NCBI RefSeq assembly: GCF_000972845.2
Contig: NC_040028.1
Coordinates: 13,700,871 to 13,764,870, forward strand
Direction: 5' to 3'
Length of the DNA: 64,000 nt
From: Larimichthys crocea
Lineage: Eukaryota; Chordata; Actinopteri; Sciaenidae
Below, one piece after another: positions 24,401 through 33,836 of this stretch. The stretch's first letter is position 1. Each line of letters starts with the position of its first letter. Under the pieces are notes generated by a model that worked only from the letters and a program-made list of their open reading frames with translations, searched no databases and was not told the origin of the DNA. Both the position numbers and the translations under genes were made by a program.

Positions 24401-27400
24401 AGATGAACATCATCACCACGCCGTCCTCATTTTTCACCGGGATTATGTGAATGTTGCACTGAAAGTCAGACCCTGAAAGAGAGACAAGGTGTCAATGCAA
24501 TATCGTTATTTGACCCCAAAGTATAGAAAAAAATTAATCAAACAAGTCATTGTAGAGTTCTTGATTTCAGAATGATACATAGAAGGAAATCTAAAAATGA
24601 CTAACACCTCCCTCTGGTTTCATATTAATGCTGGGAAAAAAGGAGGAGAAGTTGATCTGATTTAAAGGTCAATGCCTGCATGTCAGAACAAATGAAATAG
24701 TTGCGATAACACAAGTAAGCCCAGGGGTTAAACAAACTACATGTTTATATGTATGTTCATGTGAGTTGCATGTCGATTCGAGCCTGTATAGATGTATTGT
24801 GTTTCAATGAGCAATTCATTTCAGGCTTGCAGAAGTTGGATAAGTATGATGCAAGAGCCACGCTATGGTACAGGCATCAGGGTTTAGTAGAATAGATCAA
24901 ACACGCAGGACAGATTACAGCCAATTTAGAGGATTGCAATGTGCTCATAGGAATAATGACTGGAGCAGAGAAAACAATCTGTGGCCTAAACTCGGTCTTT
25001 AGCCCAGAGCATTTCTCAATTTCTCAGCTGCATTGGTTATAGCTGTGTTAGTAAAAGCTACTGATGCCTGCAGGCAGAACTGCCCACCAACAAAACTTTC
25101 TAGTCTCTGGGCCCTAAAAAATAACAACACAATACCTACTCTATATATCACAGTGACCATCTCCGGTGAGCTCTGAATTTAATAACCAAAAAATCCACTT
25201 TATAAATATTCAAAAACTGATTTTTTTAGAGGTTATAACAATAATAGCAGTATTTCTTTCACCTGGACTACAAAATTAAAATGTCTGAGACTAAACGTCC
25301 CTTTGTCTCTCCACATAGGTCTTGTTGTGTTGCTCCTACTCACAGAGGACACATATTACCAGTGTTCACTGTAATCTCCGCAGGGCTCACAGACACCCTG
25401 CCAGTAGCATTCATTAGCAGTAGACTGACTAAATATAACAAGCTCGGTCTGCCTCAACATGCCAGAGTTTTGTTGGAAGGATTTCTGCATCAAAACTCCC
25501 AGAAGTAATGCAGCATTGTCACAGCTGACAGTATGATAATGTGATTTTAATACAACGGAAAACATCAGACATGTACAGTATTTGAGGGGACACGGGTAGA
25601 ACTTTTTAAGCTGTACCAGGTGAATAATGGGAATAAATAGCACCGCTGCATACACTTGTGTCTGTGTGTGTGCGTGTGTGTGTGTGCTCTATGTGGATAA
25701 AAGGACCAGCGGGTGTGCACTCCACACCCATCTTGTCTGGTGTCATGGGTGCCTGGTTGTGTTATGTTGTAAAGTAGAAGAGCGGTGCTTAGAGAGCTTC
25801 TGTGAGTCCTTCCCCAGAAAATCCTCTTTTTCATAAAAAGCACTTTTCTGCAATTCCCAGAAAGCCTCCACTTAATACTACATAGTCCCTGCTATAAAAG
25901 GGAACATTTTTAGTTTTGACTTTTATGTGTTTGATCTAACAGTATGCTCATTTTTCATAGTGAAGGAGAAACTAAGTGAGCCAGTCAGATATTCAGTATC
26001 GACTTTTAATTATCTATTAAATCCCGCAGGAATTAAACTTGTTAGTGATGAATCCTTAAAAAAATGAATTCACTCCAAAGAATCTGCACTTATTGATGTT
26101 TTTTTTCTTCTTTTATTCAAAAGCGGACCCTGGAATGGTGACAGAAAATGAGAGAAGAGATTATAATTATCATTACGTTTCTAATGCCAGATTTCTAACC
26201 ACATACTCTCGTTTTCTGATTAAAATGTGCAAATGGAGTCCAACAAATCCTTTTCTTCTTGTGACAGTTAATGAGAAAGTTATGTCCAAATACATTCAGG
26301 CAAACATCCACTTTTCTAATGAACCACTTAAGATAAGCAAATTATATGTATGTTACAGCATATGCTATTTATTTATTTATTTATTTATATACGAGTTCCT
26401 CATATGTCCTTAATAAAAAATAAATAAATAAAAAATTAGCCTTGTGTATTCTCAGTAAGACTATAAACCACTTCCCTGTCTGAAATACATGGCTCGAGCA
26501 GGGAGCCGTTTAGAGATGAAAAATATGTGAATTGAACATTTCTCCTCCTTATGATGCAGATGTCCGCTTTGCTCCATTGTTCATGCATGCGAGTAGACTT
26601 GATCTAAATGTCGCCCTGTCAAGGGTTTTCTACTGGGTTCTGAACAGAGCAATAACCTGTGCATTAAATATAGTATTATGGGTTCCCTGCAACATGGTTG
26701 CATGCTTACATGTAAATACATTCATAATCATAGTTTAAACAGAATATTTTAGACAACGTAAGCATTGTATGCAACAGAATTATCAGCCGACATTCACACA
26801 TAATGTGAATGAAATACTGAATAAAAGCTCTAGAAAGATAGCAGTAATGCACCGAATATCTATACTTGGTAATTGCTAGTTGTTAACAGAGATCTAGTGC
26901 GCATTATATAAAACTAAGCTCTGTGCGGCCAAGATGGTAAATTCAGCAGAAACATTTCTGGGCTGCAGTTTACCTCACCAGATGGGAAAAACAATAGTTA
27001 TGCTTAAAGGCTAAACCATGGGGGTCTCTTCTCATGTGGTCCCCTGCTGAATGTCACCCCCGCCGAAATAGATCAAAAGAAGTCTTCTTCATAGCATCTA
27101 TGTTCTAATGATATGATCTGATGATATGTTCTTATCACTATTCGTAAAACCTTGCGCATTTGCCCACAGTGGTCTTGCCCTGGTGAGCAAGAGGAACTTT
27201 TTGTGAATAAAACAGGGAGAGCTTTTCTTTCCTTCACCCCAAATCAGCGGCAGTATAAGCCATGTGATCAGCAGAGCTACTCATGACCTGAAGAAAGACG
27301 GCCTCTGTCATTGATCGGGAACAACTGTGTTATTCATCTTCTTCATGACTTCCAACAAAGGTCAACACCCGACTGAAGGTATTTTGGTGGGGGAAGTGAT

Positions 27401-30400
27401 TTGAACCCAAAGCTTTGATCAGATTTTCTCCCTCTTTGCGATTCTCCTTAGTCAACTAAACTTTATTCAACACTTACTGAAATCCATCCCATGATACAAC
27501 AAACTGTCATATAAGATTATTATTTAACAGAACCCGCGGCATCTCTACATATGAAAGACTCATTGTAAGGTAACAAAAACAGAACTATTCTTATTTTAAG
27601 GTGATTATACACCACTGAAGATGTATTATGTAGATGTACCATATTCTCTATCTGAAAACTGAATTCAGATGGAGAGTTCCCACTTTCTAGATATGTGATG
27701 CGCCCCCCTGTTGACTAATAAATTGCCTTGGCAGACATGACTTCTCAGCTGAAGTGTCACGACAAACAGAGAAGCTGTGATCTTTTTCCAGATTCATTGG
27801 CAAATAAGTCTGGACTGGAGGGGAAAAACAACAACAAAACAGGATAAAAAAAAAAACAACATAAAATCAAATGTATGACTATGACCACAATATGCACTGG
27901 AGACATAAACCACCAAACCATTTTAGACACATTGAAGTTACTTTTTAGTATCCTCATGAAGTGTTTTGCATTCATTTTATTTGGTCTTATAATTTAGTTT
28001 TTTCCCCTCACGTCAGTTTAATAGTCTGACTAATAGCACGTTCTCTATCTCATCTAAAGGCGTCAGTACACTTTAAACAAAGTGCCCCGTCGGGTCATCA
28101 AACAGCACCTGAAAGCACCTCAAAGCCTTCAAGAAGAATTCATTACGTCTCGTCCCTCACCATGATGGCAGGCTTTTCACGGCACCTTTTGAGTGTTGCT
28201 TTTTTTGAACAGGTAGGCAACAGTTCATACGAGGTAGTTGGTAACAAGCATACCCGACCTTTATGATGGCTGAGAGAACTCAATGCACTGCAGTGTAGGA
28301 GCATAAGAAAATGAAAAAAACATATTCACTTTGACAATGTGTACATCACATTAACAAACACTGTAACAGCTCTTGCTCTTGGACAGTGGCAAATAAAGAC
28401 AAATAGGAAACACATTCACCAATTCGACAAAACATACATGGTGTATAGGACAATGCAGAACTGAGTTTCCCGGGGCCCGCTAATCAATATGTAATTAGAA
28501 AAAAGCAAATTAAAAGCCAATATTTCCAGTAATATCAGAATTGTGCAAGCACAATGTTACTGTAAAACTAAAATATGAATATATATATTTCATTATCAAC
28601 TCACTATCCAACATCAAATCACACTTCCAGGCATGTTCAACTCTTTTTAGCATCCCTGTGAGCTTGTTTTGTGTTGTAACTTGGTTTTTTTGTATGTGCA
28701 GATTTCTAAAGATTATTTATCTTTATATTGGTGAATGCGTCTCTCCTTCACCTTTACATTTGACATGATGAACTCAAGTAAATGAGTGCAAACGAGCTGT
28801 AGTGTACAGTATTTGTGCTCCTGGAGACTGCTGACCATTTGGGTTTCAAGGCTATCCAACCTTACCATTCTCCTGCAACACTCAACTAAGCACAACGTAA
28901 CTGTCCAAACATGGCCGTAGCTGCTAGACATGGTTAACATCAGTGACAGTGAGAGCAGTTTGTACCAGTGAGTGTCCATTAATTCCCTGACCTTTATACA
29001 GCGCGCTTCCCTGCTAGCCAAGAAATGTTATTTACACCTGCTTGAATGAATGGACAGTGTATTAAGACTAGCTCCCTATTCATGATGGAAATTTCATTAC
29101 TCTAGATTCTATTTCCATCATCAATTATTAAAACATTGCTGCTTAATCACGCGATCCTTGGCCACTGTTACAATGATGACTCACAGGTCAAACAGTCATA
29201 GAGAAACTGGAAAATGTCTTAAATATGCACACATACAGTATGTGTACACGTTTTTTAAAGTCTTATTTTAAAAAGAGAAGCTATTTCTGCTGCTCAAATC
29301 TGATGTATTGAGGCTTCATATTAATCTGCTTAAAGCTTATCTACTTTAGGGAGAAACAAAAAGTAATATTGTTGAGCGCTGATTTTATGTTTGTATCTTT
29401 CTACTATCCACAACTGCAGCTTTTAAACAGTACAGCCGCAGACTACTGCCTGGTAGTAACTCTTGTATAATGAAATCTGACATGTTTTTCGTTTAGGGCT
29501 ATTCTGCTTAAGCCAATCCACAACGTTACTGGGGCATAGCCAATCGGGACTAGGGCATGTAGGGAGAGGCCATGCAAACTAACCCTTTGTTTAGAGTCCC
29601 TAAGCCTTGTGGCAATATCTCGCCTGAGTGAGACCAATGTAAGCTACACAGCCTGGCCTAATTTCATCTTCAATCAGTGTCTCCGAAGCCATCAGGGATA
29701 ACTAGCAGCTCGGGCTCAAACTACATTTCATTTGCGTTTATCGATTTATGATATTTTGCTCTGCTATCTTTTTTTTTTTTTTTTTGGTTTGTTTTTTTCC
29801 TGTTTAATTTAACACAAATAATGTTGGACTGAATGCAATGGGTGGTAAAAAATAGAGTTAGCATACAATAAGTGACTAAGAGAAAAACACAGATGGTATG
29901 AAGAGAAATATTAGATTACCACCTCCAGTATAAGCAACCCATGAGATAAAAATAGGATGTAGATGAGCATTCCTGTATTGTTATAGTGTTCAAAGATCAA
30001 TCCACCTCTCCACCAATAAACGTGTTCCATGTTGTAATTACGGACAGCAATGGAATACACCATCCATTATCTAATAAATATGCAAATTTCCCTGTAATGA
30101 TGATGATATTAATCTCTTCTCTTTCAGATGGAAAGTCCCACCCACCCTGCGCTTTTTTAATTTGTTACAAATTGACAAGTTGATTTCACAAATGAAACCT
30201 GATGAGCAAAGCTCTGTGTGCGTTTCACCTCATACTGCGGGACACCAAAGAGGGCTGAACGCGATGAAATATGGATAGGCTCATTTGGAGGGTAGTCATC
30301 CAAGTGTCCTGCAGCACACCTTGTGCACTGTAGGCGCTCTGCAAACCCCCTCCCCCCCTCCGTCCCCTCGCTCTGCTTGGTCCCCTGCCACTAAACCCTC

Positions 30401-33400
30401 AGCGGGGGTACACGGTCCTTGAGTCTCCTATGTGGGGAGTCACCTATGAAACCCTGCACCTACGCATACCACATGTCCCGGATCATTCTGCTTAGCTAAG
30501 CTGCCACTGTTATGTAGCCATTATCCATTTAACTTCTCTCTGCATGGTGTCAGCTTCCTTTTGTTAACACTCATTCAGGTACAAAGTATTATTACACCCC
30601 GTGGAATAGGATAGCTTTACAAAGCCATCAAGGGAAAGCATTTACCTCATTGATTATGTACCGTCGTTGGTGGAAGACTGCGTGTGTGGTATCTCCTCTC
30701 ACAACCCGTCTTGCTTGCTCACATAGAGGGGAACACAAAAATGAGAAAAACGAAAAAAAAGGCCCCTCTGCTGAAGGCCATCGCTGTTTTCCCGTGGTCC
30801 CCTTTGTTCCACTACTTTTAATTTCGAAGCATACGCATAAGCAGCTTAACTTTTTGCCTTTTTTAGTGAAAAGAGCCAGAGCTTTGTTGCTCCTGATGTC
30901 ACATGGCTTCCTTACTCAAATCCTGATCTTACTTTTTTAAAGATTTCCCCACTGCAGTTAATGACGGGTGAGCCAAAACAAACTACAATATGGCGCATAT
31001 CGCGATCCCGCTGAACACAGGGCACGAGAATATTTAGAGTGAAAAGTGAGGGAGAAAAAGAAAGAGGGACTACTGGTTACGTATCTGAGCTAATGCTGGT
31101 TTATTTGCCTTTCTTTCATAACATGCCGGTGTGACGTCTGGCAGGTGCGTAGAAAATGGAGGGGTTTAATACAAAGGATTAACTGATTTACATGACGACT
31201 GATGACTTGAAACAGTTAGGAGAGGAGACAGTGAATGCATCCACTTTGCACCCATTAGCTTCAATATGAGGAGCGACTCGAATCAATATGGCCATCGCTC
31301 TCAAGGATGTCATGAATCTTTCATTCCCCTATAGCAATGTGGATTGTGTCCTCCATACCAGTTTAATGCATTTACTCTGTAAGCTGCTCATTCCCAGTCA
31401 CCGCACTGACAGCCCTGACATCTTTATTCATGAGCACACGCGCTCGCTGTAAATTCCTCTGAGGAGTATTAAGAGTTGTGTCTTCAAGCCGTGATGCACA
31501 CCGGGGAGGATTGTGAAGAGACAGAGAGCGATGATTATGTTGGAAGGTTTTCTGTGGCTCTCATCCGCCGCGTTTCAAACATTGCACAGGCGCGCGGTGT
31601 TTTTCGATGGAGTACAGCGCATGCACGTAAGATGGAAGTTAAAATCCTCCTTGTCAAATAGCAAGCTGTTCTTGCTCTCACAAACAGACCCTAGAGTGTT
31701 TTGTGTAATTGTCTTGCAGGTTTCTGAGACAATCTATTTTAACAGTGTTGCAGCTGGCTCTTGGTTTCTTCCTGATTAGCAAAAAAAACAGGACCAAAAA
31801 AACAAAACAGTCTCAGCTGATGGCTGCTGATGGTAGATTAAACATGTATCCATGGCCTAGAATCTAATCAAACTCATAATTAAAAATTAAAGCCCTGGCT
31901 CCTTATGATTAAATAAAACATTGCATCTCTTTTTTTCCCCAGACTTCTCATACACTGCTGTTTGAACATGCCTCAGAAGTTACCACGGAGTAAAGAATAT
32001 GAGTTCAAAGCAACAATATCACACACAGATGTTGGCCTCTGTGCTGGCACAACAAGAAGAAGAAGCTCAGTACTTTGGGATTGACTTTGTACAGCTATGT
32101 CATGCTGACCATAAAAAGCTCATGTGAGAGGATGGTGGTCAATCCGGGGATTTATGCCACTGAGCGGTAACATCGTATTAATTCTCTGAGTCAGGATTGC
32201 TGTCTCTGCAGTGCACCATTCATAGCAAGACTAGGATTGGCCAAAAATGAATGACAAACACTAGTCTAGCATTAAAAAGGAGATTTGTTTATGCAATGCT
32301 GGCAAAGCCGTAGCCTATCACATGACATGTATAGCAATTTTACAGATCAGCAGATTGGATCCACTGTCTACTAAAGCTGCGGTACACCTGTGCGGCAAAC
32401 CACAACATGGCCAGATGAATGATGGATCTTCAAATAAACAGTGAGTGTGTTTTATTTGATAGGTGTTAAGCCAGAGTCAGAAAACGTACTGTACTTTACA
32501 GGACAGGAGGTACGCTCTGCCTCTCCCCCACCGTCTCTCACTCTGTCCATAAAAACTGTCTCATGTTCTCACCTGACATAGCACCTACTGTTTCATCCTA
32601 TTTCTACATTAGATCCAAAACTAAGACATCGTTTTGGCAAGCAGACTTTCTTTTAATGTCACCCAGGCACATGACACTATGAATCAAAGCAGGTGCCAAA
32701 AAAACTCCACTGCTGTGTTTGTTCTGAATATTGTATCTGAAATCCTCTGTGATACATCCAAACACTAATAACTAATGTAATATAAATCCATGTTATCTTA
32801 TCTTGGATCTGTAATCATCATCAATCAAGTTATCTGTATCTATTTGCTTTCACCAAGTACATGAATACCTCAGGTAGAAACTTGGCTCAGAAAGTTATTT
32901 CAGAGCTGAATGCCCTCACTGTGTCCCTCCATCAGGGGTAATGTCTCGGGCACATCTTGTAACTGACTCTGGCTGGTTAGTAACAAACTGACAGGCCACA
33001 TTGTGGAGTGGACATAGTGATGAGCTGCAGGAGGTGCAGACCTGTCTTGGCACACGGGTATTGCTGTGACAGCTACACTTTTGTGCCAGGACACTGACTC
33101 ACCATCCTTCCTGTAGTAGGTGATCTCCACCTTGCGCTCATCGGACCCGAGCACAGCCTGAGACACCTGGCTGATGGCCTCTTTGTCTGTCAGGTCACCG
33201 TGGAGGAAGTCACAGGTGCACGGCTTCTGCATGATGTCCGATCTCGAGAAGCCCGTCATCTCGCAGAAGCCATCGTTGCAGTATATGATCGCACAGTTCT
33301 CCACCCTGGCATTGGCTATCACAAATTTCCGGTCTGTATAGAAAGAAAACATGTGTATGTGTATGTGTACTGCCTGCTGTGGCACCTCTGACCTCAGAGG

Positions 33401-33836
33401 AAACACCAATATAGCCAGCAACAACAGCAATCAAGTGGATTCAGTTTTCAGTTAGTTTTTTTTTTGTAAAAATAAGCAGCCTACTGTGAGATTAAGAATT
33501 ATTTATATATTAATTGCATAATATAAAAATGGTCACTCCATATATACACATTATATTTGATTCTTACACTACTAATAATATCAAACAACTCAACAAATTC
33601 AGTATTTTCTTTGTTTTCTTAAGAAAGAAAGTCCTAAAATGTTTTTTTTTAATGGAAAGAAACAATGTTACCACAGGATAAACTGAAATCTGAGCTGTAT
33701 CTTTGTTAAATCATTGACTTTCTCTGGTAGCAGAAAACTGCACATCAAGAAGATACTTACTCTGACCCTCGAATTTCCGAATAATTAATCCAAGAAATGT
33801 GTTTTGTGGCGCAACGTGACCTCTTCTTACAGGCAT
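2378..33836 (-). CDS. kcnh7: kcnh7, voltage-gated K+ channel ERG3 (Kv11.3), complete, 15 coding exons
   Basis: Pore-forming subunit of an ERG-type K+ channel, a tetramer in the plasma membrane of excitable cells that carries a slowly deactivating, rapidly inactivating repolarising current. Coding exons, minus strand in order: 33836-33761, 33333-33103, 24472-24317, 19759-19328, 18261-18050, 16414-15989, 13194-12795, 12643-12444, 11062-10810, 8538-8333, 8214-8127, 7954-7796, 6391-6235, 3490-3310, 2719-2378. All introns are GT-AG and all phases close, giving 1172 aa. Domains: PAS about 26-135, S1-S6 about 403-660, filter SVGFGN 620-625, cyclic-nucleotide-binding homology domain about 740-860, coiled coil about 980-1017. 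ERG3 rather than ERG1 or ERG2 is indicated by [10 protein letters not shown] in [11 protein letters not shown] and [11 protein letters not shown] in the linker, and a C-terminal [10 protein letters not shown] matching the ERG3 end. Family assignment is from memory of vertebrate ERG proteins and is very secure; the paralogue call is strong. Confidence 0.97.
2534..2596 (-). repeat. kcnh7: Coding CAG/CAA repeat with regular AAG interruptions (polyQ tract)
   Basis: On the coding strand the tract is runs of CAA then CAG, with CAGCAGCAGAAG repeating at a 12-nt period, giving Gln8-Lys-Gln3-Lys-Gln3-Lys-Gln4. The regular Lys spacing suggests expansion by slippage of a 12-nt unit rather than of a pure triplet. 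Confidence 0.95.
2720..3309 (-). other. kcnh7 intron 14
   Basis: 590-nt GT-AG intron. No repeat, RNA gene or extra exon seen. Confidence 0.9.
3310..3490 (-). CDS. kcnh7: kcnh7 coding exon 14: coiled coil and proline-rich tail
   Basis: Encodes residues 999-1059. [19 protein letters not shown] finishes the heptad-patterned coiled coil, then [17 protein letters not shown] matches ERG3 PPAYSMVTAGAEYQRP. PPAY is a PY motif of the type bound by Nedd4-family ubiquitin ligases; this function is known for hERG and is inferred here. The exon starts after TTTTTGAG and ends CAA|GTAAGG in phase 0. Confidence 0.96.
3491..6234 (-). other. kcnh7 intron 13
   Basis: 2744-nt intron. It holds a full-length family A repeat at 5747-6075 close to exon 13; the rest is AT-rich with nothing identifiable. 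Confidence 0.9.
5747..6075 (+). mobile_element. Family A TIR element (MITE-like), copy 1, full length
   Basis: Starts GGTCAAGTGTGTAAGATTTAG and ends with the inverted counterpart CTAAACCCTACACACTGGACC, so the termini are imperfect inverted repeats of about 20 bp. Internal landmarks are ATAATCACCTGAAAATAAGAA, a GCCTTTTATATCTACA block and GAGGCGAAGGGTATTCAGTTG. Length is 329 bp with no coding capacity. I recognise it from memory as a very common percomorph non-autonomous element. No clear target-site duplication is visible. Confidence 0.8.
6235..6391 (-). CDS. kcnh7: kcnh7 coding exon 13: start of the tetramerising coiled coil
   Basis: Encodes residues 947-998. The first half ([18 protein letters not shown]) is not one I can align to mammalian ERG3; it holds three Cys. 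The second half [18 protein letters not shown] aligns closely to ERG3 [18 protein letters not shown] and opens the C-terminal coiled coil that helps subunits tetramerise. The donor AACAG|GTATGT splits Arg999. Confidence 0.95.
6392..7795 (-). other. kcnh7 intron 12
   Basis: 1404-nt intron, AT-rich in the 3' two thirds; no element recognised. Confidence 0.9.
7796..7954 (-). CDS. kcnh7: kcnh7 coding exon 12: disordered C-terminal linker
   Basis: Encodes residues 894-946, a hydrophilic charged stretch ([41 protein letters not shown]) with no fold I recognise. It is shorter than the equivalent human region, which accounts for part of the length difference. Borders are CCACAG|GG and GAAG|GTATTT; the phases (2-nt start, 1-nt end) fit both neighbours. 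Confidence 0.94.
7955..8126 (-). other. kcnh7 intron 11, short, with alternative hairpin sequence
   Basis: 172-nt GT-AG intron. It contains three alternating 8-mers, GTGGAATA (7982-7989), TATTCCAC (8001-8008) and GTGGAATA (8009-8016), so the middle one can pair with either side. Retaining the intron would add a premature stop at about 8038-8040. Confidence 0.85.
8127..8214 (-). CDS. kcnh7: kcnh7 coding exon 11: small C-terminal linker exon
   Basis: 88-nt exon encoding residues 865-893, [15 protein letters not shown] then [14 protein letters not shown]. The basic KRRISF corresponds to RRRLSF in mammalian ERG3 and is a potential kinase site (inference). I chose the acceptor TTGCAG|CCC rather than the CAG nine bases further in: TTGCAG has the better pyrimidine context, although both keep the same frame. 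Flanking introns are only 118 and 172 nt. Confidence 0.92.
8215..8332 (-). other. kcnh7 intron 10
   Basis: 118-nt intron, the shortest in the gene; nothing else in it. Confidence 0.88.
8333..8538 (-). CDS. kcnh7: kcnh7 coding exon 10: second part of the CNB-homology domain
   Basis: Encodes residues 796-864: [52 protein letters not shown] and [14 protein letters not shown]. This completes the beta-roll and its C helix. The family usually has a variable residue run at [10 protein letters not shown], which matches ERG3 (MVHLYAKPGK) better than ERG2. The exon ends AAG|GTAGAT in phase 0. Confidence 0.97.
8539..10809 (-). other. kcnh7 intron 9
   Basis: 2271-nt intron. A (TG)n microsatellite lies at 10216-10241 and a G-rich patch (three G tracts) at 10027-10041. 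No gene. Confidence 0.9.
10216..10241. repeat. (TG)n microsatellite
   Basis: About 13 uninterrupted TG units. Confidence 0.95.
10810..11062 (-). CDS. kcnh7: kcnh7 coding exon 9: C-linker end and first part of the CNB-homology domain
   Basis: Encodes residues 712-795, beginning [18 protein letters not shown] and passing through [19 protein letters not shown] and [16 protein letters not shown] to VAIL. In ERG channels this beta-roll does not bind cyclic nucleotide productively; it is occupied by an intrinsic ligand motif and contacts the PAS domain. The exon starts in phase 0 after CATCACAG and ends CTGG|GTAAAT. Confidence 0.97.
11063..12443 (-). other. kcnh7 intron 8
   Basis: 1381-nt AT-rich intron without recognisable elements. 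Confidence 0.9.
12444..12643 (-). CDS. kcnh7: kcnh7 coding exon 8: S6 and C-linker
   Basis: Encodes residues 645-711. [20 protein letters not shown] is the inner half of S6; Tyr648 and Phe652 match the two hERG aromatic residues known to bind blockers. The C-linker follows with [20 protein letters not shown] and [11 protein letters not shown] 151-nt intron separates it from exon 7, and the donor is ACG|GTAAAT. Confidence 0.98.
12644..12794 (-). other. kcnh7 intron 7
   Basis: 151-nt GT-AG intron between the pore exon and the S6 exon. Confidence 0.92.
12795..13194 (-). CDS. kcnh7: kcnh7 coding exon 7: S4, S5, turret, pore and selectivity filter
   Basis: Encodes residues 512-644. S4 is [19 protein letters not shown] with Arg or Lys every third residue (about 519-536). 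S5 ends at [14 protein letters not shown], followed by the long ERG S5-pore turret (about 566-608). The pore helix reads [14 protein letters not shown], with the ERG filter SVGFGN at 620-625 instead of the usual GYG, and then VSPNTNSEK, whose Ser corresponds to the hERG inactivation residue. S6 starts [10 protein letters not shown]. The exon ends GGCT|GTGAGT. Confidence 0.98.
13195..15988 (-). other. kcnh7 intron 6
   Basis: 2794-nt intron with an 11-unit CAG run at 15460-15493 and an A-rich run at about 15779-15795. No exon or transposon recognised. Confidence 0.9.
15460..15493 (+). repeat. (CAG)11 intronic triplet repeat
   Basis: Eleven perfect CAG units, preceded by imperfect ones from 15442. 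In the kcnh7 transcript it reads CTG. Confidence 0.96.
15989..16414 (-). CDS. kcnh7: kcnh7 coding exon 6: S1-S3 of the voltage sensor
   Basis: Encodes residues 370-511 with phase 0 at both ends. It opens [15 protein letters not shown], continues to [19 protein letters not shown] (S1 about 403-426), [18 protein letters not shown] (S2 about 445-465) and [20 protein letters not shown] (S3 about 488-506), and ends GSGSDE. The acidic residues in S2 and S3 are the usual countercharges for S4. The boundary at VLSLGADV coincides with the exon border used in mammalian KCNH2. Confidence 0.98.
16415..18049 (-). other. kcnh7 intron 5
   Basis: 1635-nt intron. In KCNH2 the alternative first exon of the PAS-less ERG1b isoform lies in the equivalent intron; I looked for a comparable basic N-terminal exon here and did not find one I could support. 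Confidence 0.88.
18050..18261 (-). CDS. kcnh7: kcnh7 coding exon 5: distal linker before S1
   Basis: Encodes residues 299-369, starting [17 protein letters not shown] and ending with the ERG signature [14 protein letters not shown]. Relative to human ERG3 as I remember it, the junction between SE (end of exon 4) and PYNHVK is about eight residues shorter. The acceptor is ACCACCAG with two bases completing Ala299, and the donor is CAG|GTGAGC (phase 0). The exon frame stays open upstream into intron 4 (to about 18415), which matters for a possible internal start. Confidence 0.96.
18262..19327 (-). other. kcnh7 intron 4
   Basis: 1066-nt intron. Its last 150 nt are open in frame with exon 5 and contain in-frame ATGs at about 18320 and 18326; otherwise nothing recognised. 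Confidence 0.88.
19328..19759 (-). CDS. kcnh7: kcnh7 coding exon 4: ERG3-type PAS-to-S1 linker
   Basis: Encodes residues 155-298, the proximal cytoplasmic linker. Diagnostic ERG3 patches are [40 protein letters not shown] and [13 protein letters not shown], followed by [12 protein letters not shown] is a plausible basophilic kinase (PKA-type) site; this is inferred from the motif only. The exon starts GG after TTCTAG and ends at GAAG|GTATGT. This is the least conserved cytoplasmic part between ERG paralogues, so it carries much of the weight for calling ERG3. Confidence 0.96.
20910..21075. repeat. Common teleost interspersed repeat fragment (AGCATGTTAGC type)
   Basis: The blocks TTGCTAATTAGTAAATATTAG, AACATGGTCAACATTATAC and GCTAAACATCAGCATGTTAG follow the same order as a repeat I remember as widespread in percomorph introns. 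It is diverged and has no coding potential. Class is uncertain, and the assignment rests on memory. Confidence 0.55.
21936..22310 (+). pseudogene. Decayed LINE reverse-transcriptase fragment
   Basis: The frame around 22033-22078 reads [13 protein letters not shown], close to the (F/L)KYLGVLFTSEGK motif near the end of the reverse transcriptase of a very common fish non-LTR retrotransposon. The downstream sequence reads approximately IYQLIYVPD then, after a stop and shift, YAHELW, matching IYRSIYVPTLTYGHELW of the same family. In-frame stops and loss of the intervening residues show that it is dead. Family name not assigned. Confidence 0.72.
22450..22615 (-). mobile_element. Family A TIR element, copy 3, partial
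   Basis: Reverse complement carries CAGAATATG, GTATAATCACTTGAAAATAA and GAGCCTTTTAT in the order found in copy 1, and the plus-strand end CTGTAATCTTTCACCCTGAACC is a diverged terminus. The distal half is missing. Confidence 0.65.
24317..24472 (-). CDS. kcnh7: kcnh7 coding exon 3: end of PAS domain
   Basis: Encodes residues 103-154 between a TCTTTCAG acceptor and an A|GTGAGT donor, phase 1 on both sides. It contains [20 protein letters not shown] and NFDYV, the last PAS beta strands, then an acidic and Ser/Thr-rich start of the cytoplasmic linker. I located it by scanning for the missing PAS segment; joining exons 2, 3 and 4 through it keeps one open frame and gives continuous alignment to ERG3. 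Confidence 0.96.
25662..25687. repeat. (TG)n microsatellite, imperfect
   Basis: TG-rich run with one CG interruption. Confidence 0.9.
26365..26389. repeat. (TTTA)n microsatellite
   Basis: About six tetranucleotide units. Confidence 0.9.
27535..27650 (-). mobile_element. Family A TIR element, copy 4, fragment
   Basis: Reverse complement contains GTATAATCACCTTAAAATAAGAAT and a CTTTCATATGTAGAG block matching copy 1 internal sequence. Both termini are lost. Confidence 0.6.
33103..33333 (-). CDS. kcnh7: kcnh7 coding exon 2: PAS domain, first part
   Basis: Encodes residues 26-102 and one base of Gly103, most of the PAS fold. Visible motifs are [40 protein letters not shown] and a [11 protein letters not shown] end, all typical of ERG channels; the EMTGFSR variant favours ERG3. 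The acceptor is a TTTCTATACAG tract and the donor is G then GTGAGT. The length, 231 nt, keeps phase 1 on both sides. Confidence 0.97.
33334..33760 (-). other. kcnh7 intron 1
   Basis: 427-nt intron with a strong GTAAGT donor and a TTTCTATACAG acceptor; no other element. Confidence 0.93.
33761..33836 (-). CDS. kcnh7: kcnh7 coding exon 1: start codon and N-cap
   Basis: Encodes residues 1-25 plus one base of codon 26, opening with [15 protein letters not shown], the near-invariant ERG amino terminus. In the ERG family this N-cap, with the PAS domain, docks on the C-terminal cyclic-nucleotide-binding homology domain and slows deactivation. The ATG at 33836-33834 has A at -3. The exon ends CAGA then GTAAGT (phase 1), and codon 26 becomes AAC (Asn) when joined to exon 2. 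Confidence 0.97.

Larger units (their letters stand above)
24473..33102 (-). other. kcnh7 intron 2 (largest)
   Basis: 8630-nt intron inside the PAS-coding region. It holds microsatellites (25665-25686 and 26365-26389), a partial family A copy (27535-27650), a C-rich block near 30340-30370 and a CpG-dense pocket at about 31560-31635. No additional exon could be supported. Confidence 0.88.
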
